From Pistricoccus aurantiacus (lineage in GTDB: Bacteria; Pseudomonadota; Gammaproteobacteria; Pseudomonadales; Halomonadaceae), in the NCBI RefSeq assembly GCF_042682565.1, contig NZ_JBHUIC010000005.1: a DNA stretch of 64,000 nt; one strand, written 5' to 3'. Under the pieces are notes generated by a model. That model ran no database searches. It saw nothing but the letters and a program-made list of their open reading frames with translations, and was not told the DNA's origin. Position numbers and translations under genes: made by a program. Numbering within the stretch: the stretch's first letter is position 1; the number at the start of each line of letters is the position of its first letter. Shown here piece by piece: positions 15,549 through 24,800 of this stretch.

Positions 15549-16246
15549 CACGACCCTTGATCGGAATCACCACCTCGGATCGCAAGAGTCATATCGCCTG
15601 GAGCTTCGACGCCTTCGCGGTCTGGCGACACGGCGGTAAACCGCTGCGGCTTTCTCCCGCTCGACCGGTACCGAAGCATCTGGACGGGCTGATCATCGGC
15701 GGCGGCGACGATATCGACGCCCATCTTTACGGCGGCGAGGTGCAGCTCGACGTGCGTATCGACCCTCAGCGGGACAGCCTGGAACTAGGGCTGCTCGAAC
15801 GGGTCATTCCTCGCGGCTGTCCGGTGCTGGGTATCTGTCGCGGCGCTCAGTTGATCAATGTCTATCGCGGCGGCACCCTGGACAGCGACATTTATACCAC
15901 TCACCAGGGGCTGAAACGCCGACGCACCGTGCTGCCGCGCAAGACCGTGGATATCCAGAAAGGCAGCCAGCTGCACGGGATCCTCAAGGTCAGCTGGTGC
16001 CAGGTGAATAGCCTGCATCATCAGGCGGTACAACAGGCGGGCCAGGGTATCGAGATCGTCGCCCGGGATCGGGACGGCCTGGTGCAAGGCATCGAATCCA
16101 AGGAGCACGACTTTCTGATCGGCGTGCAGTGGCATCCGGAATGGCTGATCTTCAACCGACCCCAGCAGCGCCTGATTCGCGCCCTGGTCGATGCGGCCCG
16201 GCGAACGCCGGCAACCCGCACTGTTATGGAGAGCATGGGCTCATGA
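15545..16246 (+). CDS. Class I glutamine amidotransferase / gamma-glutamyl hydrolase-like protein (peptidase C26)
   Basis: A 233-residue protein with a complete catalytic triad: nucleophile Cys98 in LGICRGAQ, His197 and Glu199 in VQWHPEW. The IIGGGDDIDAHLYGG segment is typical of PuuD-type gamma-glutamyl-GABA hydrolases. The ATG at 15545 overlaps the amidoligase stop, so the two are translationally coupled. It may supply ammonia to, or hydrolyse a gamma-glutamyl product of, the neighbouring ligase; this is inference. A strong hairpin follows. Confidence 0.85.
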   Translation: MTRPLIGITTSDRKSHIAWSFDAFAVWRHGGKPLRLSPARPVPKHLDGLIIGGGDDIDAHLYGGEVQLDVRIDPQRDSLELGLLERVIPRGCPVLGICRGAQLINVYRGGTLDSDIYTTHQGLKRRRTVLPRKTVDIQKGSQLHGILKVSWCQVNSLHHQAVQQAGQGIEIVARDRDGLVQGIESKEHDFLIGVQWHPEWLIFNRPQQRLIRALVDAARRTPATRTVMESMGS

Positions 16247-16251
16247 AACGC

Positions 16252-16278
16252 ATCAGGCCGCCATGGCGGCGGCCTGAT
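16252..16278. terminator. Hairpin between the convergent amidotransferase and OsmC genes
   Basis: ATCAGGCCGCC (16252-16262) and GGCGGCCTGAT (16268-16278) form a perfect 11-bp stem with a 5-base loop, located between two converging genes. There is no strong T tract on either side, so it is a likely but not classical bidirectional terminator. Confidence 0.65.
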
Positions 16279-16315
16279 AAATGCTTGAATCCTTAGTGCT
16301 GGGCCGTATTCTGGC

Positions 16316-16747
16316 TCAGCTTTCCAGGGTGGCATCCAGGGTAATCTTGGCATTGAACAGCTTGGATACCGGACAGCCTTCCTTCGCCTTGTTCGCCGCC
16401 TCGTCGAACTTGGCCTGATCCGCGCCGGGAATCTTTGCCCGAGTCTCGAGGTGTACCGCGGAGATAGTGAAACCGCTATCGTCTTCTTCAAGGGTCACGG
16501 TCGCCGTGGTCTTGATGCTTTCCGGCTCGAGATTGTCCTCACCCAGAATCATCGACAGCGCCATGGAGTAGCAGCTGGCGTGAGCGGCACCGATCAATTC
16601 TTCCGGGTTGGTGCCCGCTTCTCCTTCGAAGCGCGTATTGAAGCCGTAGGGATTCTGCTTCAAGGCACCGCTTTCGGTGGATACCGTGCCCTTGCCCTTT
16701 TTCAGGCTGCCCTGCCATTCGGCGGATCCTTGCTTCTTGATGCTCAT
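16316..16747 (-). CDS. osmC: OsmC family peroxidase-like protein
   Basis: A 143-residue OsmC/Ohr-family protein that reduces organic hydroperoxides through a pair of cysteines: Cys59 (GAAHASCYSMAL) and Cys125 (KEGCPVSKLFNA), both present. Length and motifs fit the OsmC rather than the Ohr branch (N-terminal KGKGTVSTESGALKQNPYGF). The ATG at 16747 follows AAAGGAG at 6 bases; the earlier in-frame start at 16789 is rejected. It is a single-gene unit. Confidence 0.92.
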   Translation of the reverse strand: MSIKKQGSAEWQGSLKKGKGTVSTESGALKQNPYGFNTRFEGEAGTNPEELIGAAHASCYSMALSMILGEDNLEPESIKTTATVTLEEDDSGFTISAVHLETRAKIPGADQAKFDEAANKAKEGCPVSKLFNAKITLDATLES

Positions 16748-16890
16748 GACGTCTCCTTTCGCGAGATAAAGGGATGAACGAACGATCATCCTGCTGCCTA
16801 TCTGTTACACCAGTACTGTAGACGATAGCCCGTCGATTATCTTCAAACTGCCATAAAGCTGATCGCCCACCTCTTCTTTACTATGGCAAT

Positions 16891-17451
16891 TCATTGTCGG
16901 ACTTCAAGGGCCTCGGTGCCATTGATCCCTGCGGCGAGTCTATCGCTGCCCATTTCCCGCAGCAGCCTGACATTGCGCTCGGGGATTCGCTCCGGATGAG
17001 CAAAGCCGACCAGGGCGCGCTCGATGCTCGTCTCTCGCAATAAATGCAGCATGGGAGACGGCGAGCGGTTGGTGTAGTTGGCGGGATCGCTTTCGTCCAC
17101 GCCATCGAAGCAGTAGGCTGGATGAAAGCTCGCCAGCTGATAGATGCCCGCGTAACCCTGATCTTCCAGCAGCGCCTCCGCCAGTCCGAGCAGATCCAGG
17201 TAATCATCGAAATCCGCCACCCCTTGGGTCAGTACAAGCAAGGTCGTCTCGATACTCGGCTCGTCATCGAGGCGGCGGCATTCGTCGATCAGTGCCAGCA
17301 GCGCCGACTCGAAGGATCGAGCACTCACCGCCACGTAGCGGATGCTGTCGCGATCGAGCTCCCGCCGTGCAAAGGGGCAAATATCCCGAGCGACCACGAA
17401 GCGCTTCACCCAATCCCGGGTCTGGCTCAGGCTAACGGCGTTATCTGTCAT
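16891..17451 (-). CDS. DUF1415 family protein
   Basis: A 186-residue protein matching the DUF1415 family in length and motifs: WVKRFVVARDICPFARRE near the N-terminus, YAGIYQLASFHPAYCFDG in the middle and ANYTNRSPSPMLHLLRE. It contains conserved cysteine and histidine residues but has no assigned function. The ATG at 17451 is chosen because the family starts near this position; a start at 17505 would add 18 poorly conserved residues. It is divergent from the aldo/keto reductase. Confidence 0.88.
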   Translation of the reverse strand: MTDNAVSLSQTRDWVKRFVVARDICPFARRELDRDSIRYVAVSARSFESALLALIDECRRLDDEPSIETTLLVLTQGVADFDDYLDLLGLAEALLEDQGYAGIYQLASFHPAYCFDGVDESDPANYTNRSPSPMLHLLRETSIERALVGFAHPERIPERNVRLLREMGSDRLAAGINGTEALEVRQ

Positions 17452-17596
17452 GGGGCATCCAGTAAAAAGCACAAGAGGAAGGCGAGAATTAGGAAACAAG
17501 GGCACGAAGAGAAAAGAGTATAGCGGACAGCGGCATTGAAACTTCGCGTCTCAGCAACCAAAGTTCATTAAATCCTTTTCACGACAGGAGCCATGC

Positions 17597-18487
17597 ATGC
17601 CGAATCAAGATATCCCCAGCGTCACCCTTGCCGCTCAAGGCGATCAAGCCGCCATCCAGCTTCCTGTCATCGGTCAGGGTACCTGGTACATGGGCGAAGG
17701 CCTGGTGCCGAAGGATCAGGAGGTCAAGGCGCTGCAGCAGGGGCTGGAACTTGGCCTGAGGCTGATCGACACCGCGGAAATGTACGGCGAAGGCGCCGCG
17801 GAAAAGGTTGTCGGCGAAGCCCTGCGTGGCCGCCGCGATCAGGCTTTCGTGGTCTCCAAGGTCTATCCCTGGAACGCCGGCAGCAAAGGCGCCATCAAGG
17901 CCTGCGAGAACAGTCTGAAACGCCTGGGTATCGACTGTCTCGATCTTTATCTGCTGCACTGGCCCGGCAGCATTCCCTTGGAGGAAACCTTCGATGCCTT
18001 CCAGCGCCTGCGGGAGCAAGGCAAGATCAAGCGCTTCGGCGTCTCCAACTTCGACGTGGACGACATGCAGGCTCTCTACCGCACCAGCGGCGGTTCGGAA
18101 TGCGCGGTGAACCAGGTGCTCTATCATCTGGGCTCTCGGGGCATCGAGCACTCCCTGCGCCCCTGGCAGCGGGAACACGACATGCCGATCATGGCCTATT
18201 GCCCCATCGCCCAGGGCGGCAGCCTGCGCAGGGAACTGCTGACCGACTCCACCGTGGAAGCCGTTGCCAATGAGCTGAACGCCACCCCGGCGCAAGTGCT
18301 GTTGGCCTGGGCGATTCGCCCGATGGATGGCAAGCGCGACGTGATCGCCATTCCCAAGGCGGCCACTTCGGCACACGTGGAACAGAACGCCGCGGCGCTG
18401 TCGCTCCAGTTGAATGACGACGCGCTTGCAAAGTTGGATGAAGCCTTTCCCGCGCCCCGGCGCAAGACCTCGCTGGATATCGTCTGA
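17597..18487 (+). CDS. Aldo/keto reductase
   Basis: A 296-residue NADPH-dependent oxidoreductase with the AKR tetrad Asp58 (LIDTAEMYGEG), Tyr63, Lys88 (VSKVYPWN) and His121 (LLHWPG). The C-terminal cofactor loop AIPKAATSAHVEQNAAAL is present. The substrate cannot be inferred. A CAGGAG ribosome site lies 7-8 bases before the ATG. It converges with the endonuclease V gene, with an 18-bp gap. Confidence 0.92.
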   Translation: MPNQDIPSVTLAAQGDQAAIQLPVIGQGTWYMGEGLVPKDQEVKALQQGLELGLRLIDTAEMYGEGAAEKVVGEALRGRRDQAFVVSKVYPWNAGSKGAIKACENSLKRLGIDCLDLYLLHWPGSIPLEETFDAFQRLREQGKIKRFGVSNFDVDDMQALYRTSGGSECAVNQVLYHLGSRGIEHSLRPWQREHDMPIMAYCPIAQGGSLRRELLTDSTVEAVANELNATPAQVLLAWAIRPMDGKRDVIAIPKAATSAHVEQNAAALSLQLNDDALAKLDEAFPAPRRKTSLDIV

Positions 18488-18505
18488 GCGCGACCAAGCA
18501 CAGGC

Positions 18506-19213
18506 TCAGTCACCGATCCCCAACTCACCCTGACGCTTTTCACCGGCAAAGGACTTGCCCCGCCGTGACGCCAGCCGATCCGCTCGACGGGTCGGCTCCG
18601 GCAGTTTGGTGCCGGCCAGGCATTTCACGACCCAATCGAGAGAGGTTGCCAGAGAAATTCGGTGGCCCGGGGACACGAACACCGGCTTGACCTTCTCTCG
18701 CGAGCGCAGCACCGCGCCGATGGTTTCCCCGCGATGCGTCAAGGGCGTCCAGTCGCCGAGATTTTCCGGCACGTCATCGTGACGCCCGCACAGCCGCGAC
18801 TTGGCTACTCCTATCGTCGGCAGGTCGATCCACAATCCAAGATGCGAAGCCACCCCAAGACGGCGCGGATGCGCGATGCCCTGACCATCCACCATCACCA
18901 GATCCGGCCGCTGGGATAGGCGCTCGAAAGCATTCAAGGCAGCGGGGATCTCACGGAAGGACAGCAGCCCCGGAATATAAGGCATGCGAGTGGGTTCGCG
19001 ATGGACGATTTCTTCCAGAGTTTCCAGCCCCGGCCAGGCCAGCAGCACCACCGCGGCTCGAGTCGTTTCTCCCTCGTCCTCGAAACCGATATCCACCCCG
19101 GCGATACGTTTTACCTCACCCAGACGATCCCGGGTCTCGATACGCGGCGCCAGTTCCTTCTGCAGCGCAATGGCCTCGTTTGGACTCAACGTCCAGTCGT
19201 GTAGTGCTGTCAT
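18506..19213 (-). CDS. nfi: Endonuclease V (deoxyinosine 3'-endonuclease)
   Basis: A 235-residue protein of standard length that cuts DNA near deaminated adenine (inosine). Metal ligands match the family: Asp41 (GVDIGFED), Glu88 (LLSFREIPA) and Asp109 (MVDGQGIAHPRRLGVASH); the lesion-wedge motif PYIPG is at 79-83 and the catalytic lysine is in IGVAKSRL. It stands alone on the minus strand, upstream of and divergent from the phasin promoter. Confidence 0.96.
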   Translation of the reverse strand: MTALHDWTLSPNEAIALQKELAPRIETRDRLGEVKRIAGVDIGFEDEGETTRAAVVLLAWPGLETLEEIVHREPTRMPYIPGLLSFREIPAALNAFERLSQRPDLVMVDGQGIAHPRRLGVASHLGLWIDLPTIGVAKSRLCGRHDDVPENLGDWTPLTHRGETIGAVLRSREKVKPVFVSPGHRISLATSLDWVVKCLAGTKLPEPTRRADRLASRRGKSFAGEKRQGELGIGD

Positions 19214-19248
19214 AAGTAACCCTATCGATAAAGGAGCTTACCCTCATA

Positions 19249-19277
19249 TTGCAATGCAGCATAAAGTTTGCTATAAT
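19249..19277 (+). promoter_or_regulatory. Sigma-70 promoter of phasin gene 1 with embedded shared element
   Basis: TTGCAA (19249-19254), 17 bases, then TATAAT (19272-19277). The element TGCAATGCAGCAT (19250-19262) spans the -35 box and spacer and recurs at the same place in the promoter of the second phasin, so it is a likely repressor operator. Confidence 0.75.
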
Positions 19278-19346
19278 TGATGTCACCAAATGAAGAAAAC
19301 CATCAATTTAATGGTTTGATCACTAATTCTCGCAAGGAGCACTTAT

Positions 19347-19787
19347 ATGGCTACTACCAATATCAACGCTAACGTCGAAAAAGCTAACCAGCAGTTTGAA
19401 TCCGTCTTCGCCGGGCCGGCCCGCGCTTACACCAATATGATGCTGGACTATGCAGAGAAGCTGGTCAGCGCCCAGCGGGAAGCCCTCCAAGTGTATTCCG
19501 AGCTAAGCTTCCACCAAGCTCGCGCCGCTCTCGAGATCAAGAGCCCCAGCGATTTCCGCAGCTATGTGGAAGAACAGCAGAAAGTGACCAAGGAAGCCAG
19601 CGAGCGTCTGAAGGCCGATGCGGACAAAGTCGTCTCCATCAACAGAGACTTTATGCAGCAGAGCCGGGAACTGACCCAGGAAGCCACCAAGCGCGGCCAG
19701 GAAGTCGCTCAGAAGAACATGCAGCGCGGTGAGCAGCAAGTGGAAGACAACATGAAGAGTGCCAAGTCATCATCTTCCAAGAAGTAA
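19347..19787 (+). CDS. Phasin family protein 1
   Basis: A 146-residue phasin: an amphipathic helical protein coating polyhydroxyalkanoate granules. Conserved stretches include FESVFAGPARAYTNMMLDYAEKLVSAQREALQVYSE, and the C-terminus is a lysine/serine-rich tail (KSSSSKK). A strong AAGGAG site precedes the ATG. It is about half identical to the second phasin 240 bp downstream, so the pair arose by duplication. PHA synthase genes are not in this window. Confidence 0.9.
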   Translation: MATTNINANVEKANQQFESVFAGPARAYTNMMLDYAEKLVSAQREALQVYSELSFHQARAALEIKSPSDFRSYVEEQQKVTKEASERLKADADKVVSINRDFMQQSRELTQEATKRGQEVAQKNMQRGEQQVEDNMKSAKSSSSKK

Positions 19788-19927
19788 ACCATCGCGATCA
19801 TCAGGCAGCCCTAGCTGGCGCTAGGTCAACGCCCCAGAATAACTAATATTCTAATCTTTTCGAGTGACGGCACTCGCTTCGGAAGTACGGTTTTCTTAAA
19901 AACCGCCAAAAACGGCTTACTTTCATA

Positions 19928-19959
19928 GTGCAATGCAGCATTAGCATTGTTATGCTGCA
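19928..19959 (+). promoter_or_regulatory. Promoter of phasin gene 2 with the same element and a dyad
   Basis: GTGCAA (19928-19933), 17 bases, then TATGCT (19951-19956) matches the spacing of the first phasin promoter. TGCAATGCAGCAT recurs at 19929-19941. In addition TGCAGCAT (19934-19941) and ATGCTGCA (19952-19959) form an inverted repeat covering spacer and -10 box, suited to a repressor. Confidence 0.65.
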
Positions 19960-20025
19960 CCGCATCAGAACAATAAAGTTGTTATCGACGACTTACTCAC
20001 TTTGTTTCACATAAGGAGCATTATA

Positions 20026-20487
20026 ATGGCTAATACTAATGTAAAAGAGAATATCGACCAGGCTCAGCAGCAGTTTGCGTCCGTCTTTTCCGGCCCGGCG
20101 AGTTCCTTTGCCGGCAAGATGCTGGATTACACCGAGAAGCTGGCTAACGTTCAGCGCGAAGCGCTCGACACCTACACTGAAATTGGCTTTCGCCAGATGC
20201 GCTCCGCCATCGAAGTTCGTAGTGCTGACGACCTGCGCAACTATATGGAAGAGCAGCAGGAAGCCGCCAAGAAAGCCGGCGAGCAGATGAAGTCCGATAT
20301 GGAAAAGATTCAGTCCATCAATCAGGAATTCATGCAGCAGAGCCAGGAACTGACCCAGAACGCCATGCAGCGTGGCCAGGAAGTCGCCCAGAAGAACATG
20401 GAGCGCGGTCAGCAGCAAGCGGAAGAAGCCGTAGAGAAAGGCGAAAAGGAAGTTAACGAAAGCGCCAAAACCGCTTCCAAGAAGTAA
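20026..20487 (+). CDS. Phasin family protein 2
   Basis: A 153-residue phasin paralogous to the upstream one (FASVFSGPASSFAGKMLDYTEKLANVQREALDTYTE) with a long Q/E/K-rich helical tail. The ATG at 20026 follows AAGGAG at 7 bases; an in-frame ATG at 20002 lacks a site. It has its own promoter and terminator, so the two phasins are separate transcription units, probably responding to the same signal. Confidence 0.9.
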   Translation: MANTNVKENIDQAQQQFASVFSGPASSFAGKMLDYTEKLANVQREALDTYTEIGFRQMRSAIEVRSADDLRNYMEEQQEAAKKAGEQMKSDMEKIQSINQEFMQQSQELTQNAMQRGQEVAQKNMERGQQQAEEAVEKGEKEVNESAKTASKK

Positions 20488-20548
20488 ACTGCCTATCGTC
20501 GGCTGATTTGGCCAACCTGATTCAGCCAACGTAGTAGAGTAGTTCAAG

Positions 20549-20579
20549 AGCCGCGACTCGGATGAGTGGCGGCTTTTTT
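20549..20579 (+). terminator. Rho-independent terminator after phasin 2
   Basis: AGCCGCGACTC (20549-20559) pairs with GAGTGGCGGCT (20564-20574) with one mismatch around a GGAT loop, followed by a run of six T. Confidence 0.93.
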
Positions 20580-20647
20580 CGTGTCCTCTGAATTAGCACA
20601 CTACTCCCTTCACGCTTTACACTAGCGCCTCGCTGCTGGAGCAAGAC

Positions 20648-21871
20648 GTGAAGCTTTTCCATACCGCCGACTGGCATCTCGGCCAGACCTTCCATGGCCA
20701 GGAACGCCATGAGGAACATCTCGCTTTCCTTGACTGGCTGCTCGTGACGCTAACCATTCGGCAACCGGATGCGCTGCTGATCGCCGGGGATATCTTCGAT
20801 GTAGTCAATCCTTCAATGCGCGCTCAGGAGCTGCTTTACGACTTTATCGTCGGCGCTCACGAACGCCTGCCGCGGCTCGAGATCGTGATGATCGCCGGCA
20901 ACCACGACAGCGGCAACCGCATCGAACTGCCGGCGCCCTTGATGCAACGCCTGAACGCTCACCCTCGAGGACGGGTGCAGTGGCGCGATGACGGCCAACT
21001 GGATACCGATCGCCTGCTGATTCCGCTGCACGATAAAGGCGGCGAAATTCGTGCCTGGTGTCTGGCCCTGCCTTTCTTGCGCCCGGCGGAAGTGACCGGC
21101 GGCGATATCGGCGACTATGTGGCGGGCATCGCTCGGGTGCATCGCGAGCTGATCGACAGCGCCCGCGAGCGCCGCCGACCCGGCCAGGCTCTGGTGGCCA
21201 TGAGCCATGCCCACCTGCAGGGCGCCAGCATCTCCGAGGCGAGCGAGCGCCCCATCGTCATCGGTGGCGAAGAAGCCCTGCCCGCAAGCCTGTTTCCCGA
21301 AGACATCGCCTACGTGGCGCTGGGGCATCTGCATCGCCCACAACGGGTCGGCGAGGCGCGCATCCGCTACAGCGGTGCGCCGCTGCCCATGGATTTCTCC
21401 GAAGCTCTCTATCCGCACCAGATCGTCGAGGTCATCCTCGAGGGCGACGCCTTGGCGAATGTCGAAGCGTTGCGGATCCCGCGCTCGGTGGAACTGCGCC
21501 GAGTGGGTCCGTTGCCTCTGGAGCAGGCCTTGCGCGAACTCGCCGCCTTGACCTGCGACGACAGCCTGCCCCGCCAGCGCTGGCCCTGGCTGGAGGTGCG
21601 CGTGGAACTCACCGCGCCCTGCCCGGATCTGCGCGTCCGGGTGGAAGCCGCCCTCGAAGACAAGCCGCTGCGCCTGCTGCGCATTCATACACGCTTTCCC
21701 GATAGCATGAACGACACCCATGAACCCCGCGTGACTCTCGACAGCCTCGGTCCTCGTGAACTCTTCGAACGCACCTGGCACAAGCGCTACGGCAGCGAGC
21801 CGACACCCCGCATACTCGAGGATTTCGATCGTCTGCTGCAGACGGTGCAGGACGACGAGGGGCCCGCATGA
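20648..21871 (+). CDS. sbcD: Exonuclease SbcD (nuclease subunit)
   Basis: A 407-residue Mre11-family calcineurin-like phosphoesterase. Metal motifs are in order: HTADWHLGQ (residues 5-13), GDIFDVVNPS, AGNHDSGNR and MSHAHLQG. With SbcC it opens DNA hairpins and degrades blocked ends. It starts with GTG at 20648. The stop overlaps the sbcC start (ATGA), so the subunits are coupled. Confidence 0.96.
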   Translation: MKLFHTADWHLGQTFHGQERHEEHLAFLDWLLVTLTIRQPDALLIAGDIFDVVNPSMRAQELLYDFIVGAHERLPRLEIVMIAGNHDSGNRIELPAPLMQRLNAHPRGRVQWRDDGQLDTDRLLIPLHDKGGEIRAWCLALPFLRPAEVTGGDIGDYVAGIARVHRELIDSARERRRPGQALVAMSHAHLQGASISEASERPIVIGGEEALPASLFPEDIAYVALGHLHRPQRVGEARIRYSGAPLPMDFSEALYPHQIVEVILEGDALANVEALRIPRSVELRRVGPLPLEQALRELAALTCDDSLPRQRWPWLEVRVELTAPCPDLRVRVEAALEDKPLRLLRIHTRFPDSMNDTHEPRVTLDSLGPRELFERTWHKRYGSEPTPRILEDFDRLLQTVQDDEGPA

Positions 21872-24800
21872 AGATCCTCGCCATTCGCCTGGAGAATCTC
21901 GCCTCCCTGGCGGGCCGACATGAACTCGACTTCACCCGCGCGCCGCTGGCGGATCAGGGCCTGTTCGCCATTACCGGCCCGACCGGCGCCGGCAAGAGTA
22001 CCCTGCTCGACGCCCTGTGCCTGGCACTTTACGGCAGCACCCCGCGCCTGCGCGGCGCCCGCCAGGATCAGGCGCGCATCCCCGATTCCGGCGCCACGGA
22101 CATCACCAGCTTCGACCCCCGCACCCTGCTGCGCCGTGGCTGCGCCAGCGGCTTCGCCGAGGTCGATTTCCTCGGTCGCGACCGTCGCCGCTACCGGGCG
22201 CGCTGGTCCGTGCGCCGGGCCCGCAACAAGCCCGAAGGCAAGCTGCAAGCGGTAGAGCAGTCGCTTTTCGATATTGACGACAACCGCCTGCTGACCGCCC
22301 AGAAGCGTGAGTTCGATGCCCTGCTCCCGGAACGCCTGGGCCTCTCTTTTGAGCAGTTCACCCGGGCGGTGCTACTCGCCCAGAGCGAGTTTTCCGCCTT
22401 TCTCAAGGCGGACGACAATGCTCGCAGCGAGCTGCTCGAGAAACTCACCGACACCGGCGAATACTCGAAGGTCTCGATTGCCGCCTATCGTCGCGCCCGG
22501 CAGGCCCAGCAGGTGGTAGCGGAACTCGAGCAGCGCCTGGCCGGGGAGCCTCCCGCCGATGCCGAGACCCGCGTCCAGCTCGAACGCGAGACCATCGAGA
22601 GCGAAGCTGAGCTGAATGCGGCCCAGGCCGAAAGCATCCGCTTGCAAGGGGAGCGCCGGTGGCTGCAGCAGGACCAGCGCCTGGCCCAGGCCGTGCTGGA
22701 TGCTCGCCAACGCCTGGAGCAAGCCTACCGCGACGACGAGGCCCTATCGGAACAGCGCGAACAGGAACACAGGCTCGAACAGCTGGCTCCGCAACGCCAC
22801 CGCTTCCAGCGCCGCGAGACGCTGGAAAGCCAGTACCGCGAGCAGGAACGGCAGTGCGCCGCCACGCGCCAAGCACTGAGCGAAGCAGAACGGCAACATG
22901 CTCGTGCCGTCGTGGAAAAGCGCCAGGCGGACAGCGCCTTGGCGGAGGCTACTCAGGCCCGCCGGACGGCGCTTCCCTTGATCGAGACGGCGCGGGAACT
23001 GGCCGCGGAACGCGATCGCTGCGAGCATCAGCGGCGGGACAGAGAGGCCAGCCGCCAGCGCATCATCGATACGCTGACAAAAGATCGTCAGCGACAGGAC
23101 GAACTGCAGGCGGACTATCGCCGGCAACACCAGGAACTCGACAACCTGCAGGCTACCCTGCGCCGGCAGTTGGGCGAACACCCCGATGCACTGACCGCCC
23201 GGCGCCTCCTGCTCGCCGAACAGGAGCGAGCCGACCAGCGTCGTCAGACCCTGCAAACCCTCGAACGGCACTGGCGCCAGTGGCACGACAGCCAACAGCG
23301 CTTTGATGCGCTGCGCCGGCAACAGGACAGCGACGCCGGGGAACAGTCTCGGCTGCTGGAGCAGGGTCAGGCGGCCAAGGCCCGACTCGAGGAAGTGGAA
23401 ACCCGACTGCGCCGGCTACAGGCCAGCATCGACGGACTGCGCGCTGCCCGCAGCGAGAGTGTGGTCCTGCTGCGCCAACAGCTGCGCGATGACCAGCCCT
23501 GCCCAGTGTGCGGCAGCCTCATCCATCCCTACCGCGATGCGCCGCCAAGCGAGCCCGCCCAGGCACAGCTCAAAGCCACCGAGCGCGAGGAAAAGCGCCA
23601 GCTCGATGAAGCCGCGAAGGCCGTCGAAACCGCTCGGGAAAGGCATCATGACTTACAGGGACAATATCGGGCGCTGCAAGCGCAGCTGACCCAGAGCGCC
23701 GCTCAGATCACCAAGCTGGCGGAAGACACCGCCGTTCATCGCGCCAATCTGCTCGCTCTGCCCGACGGCCAGTCATTGCTCGAACAGACGGATGCCGTCG
23801 GCTGGCTGGGCGATCGTCGAGAGCAGGCCGACGGGCACTGGCGCGACTCTCGTCAGGCTCTCGAAACTCTCGACAGGACCCAGCAACGCCTCGCGCCGCT
23901 GCGCGATGCCCTGCAGCGCCAGGAAGTCGAACTCGGCAAGCTGGTCAGTCGCTGCGAACAGCAGGAACAGAGCCTCACCGCCCTCGACAGCGAACTCGCG
24001 CCCCTTGCCGAGCAGTGTCAGCGGCTGGCGCATGAGCTAGGCGAGTCCCTGGGCGAGCACACCAGTCCCGCGGTCTGGCAGGCAAGTATCGACAGTGCCC
24101 TGGAGAATGCCCGCCAGCACGCGGACCGGATACGGGAGCGCGAGGGGCACGCCGCCGGCGAGTTACAGCGCCAGGGCCAGGCACTCGATCATCAGCAGCA
24201 ACGGCTGGCGACTCTCAAGGAAGAGCACGCGCAGCTCGACCAGGAATTGAACGCCTGGCGCGAGCGGCATCCGCAGTTCGATGACGCCACCCTGGCGGCC
24301 CTGCTCGCCATCACCGACGCGGACCGTCAGGTTCAGCGCGAGCGCCTGCAAAAGGTCGAGCGTGAGCGTCATGCCGCCGAGATAAGCCTGAAGGAACGCC
24401 GCCAGACGCTGGTGGATCATCGCCGCGAGCGTTTTATCGATAGTGAGCCTGAGACCGAGTCCAACGCCGCTCTTAGAACCTCTCTCAACCCCCTGCTCGA
24501 TACGGAGACCGAGACCCGAATCGCCGCATGGGGCGAACGACTCGCTTTAGAAGAGGCCAAGCTGGCGGAACGCCAGACAGCCATCCAGCAGCGTCGCGAT
24601 GCGGCCCGGCACGCCCTGCTCGACGACGATCGTCGCCGCGCATACCAGCGTGAAGTACTAGATGAGCTGGAGCAGGCACGCCGGGAGCAGCATCGCTGGG
24701 GCAGCATCAGCGAGCTAATCGGCTCCGCGGACGGCAAGGCCTTCCGGCGCATTGCCCAGGCCTATAACCTGGAACAGCTGCTCGATCACGCCAATGCCCA

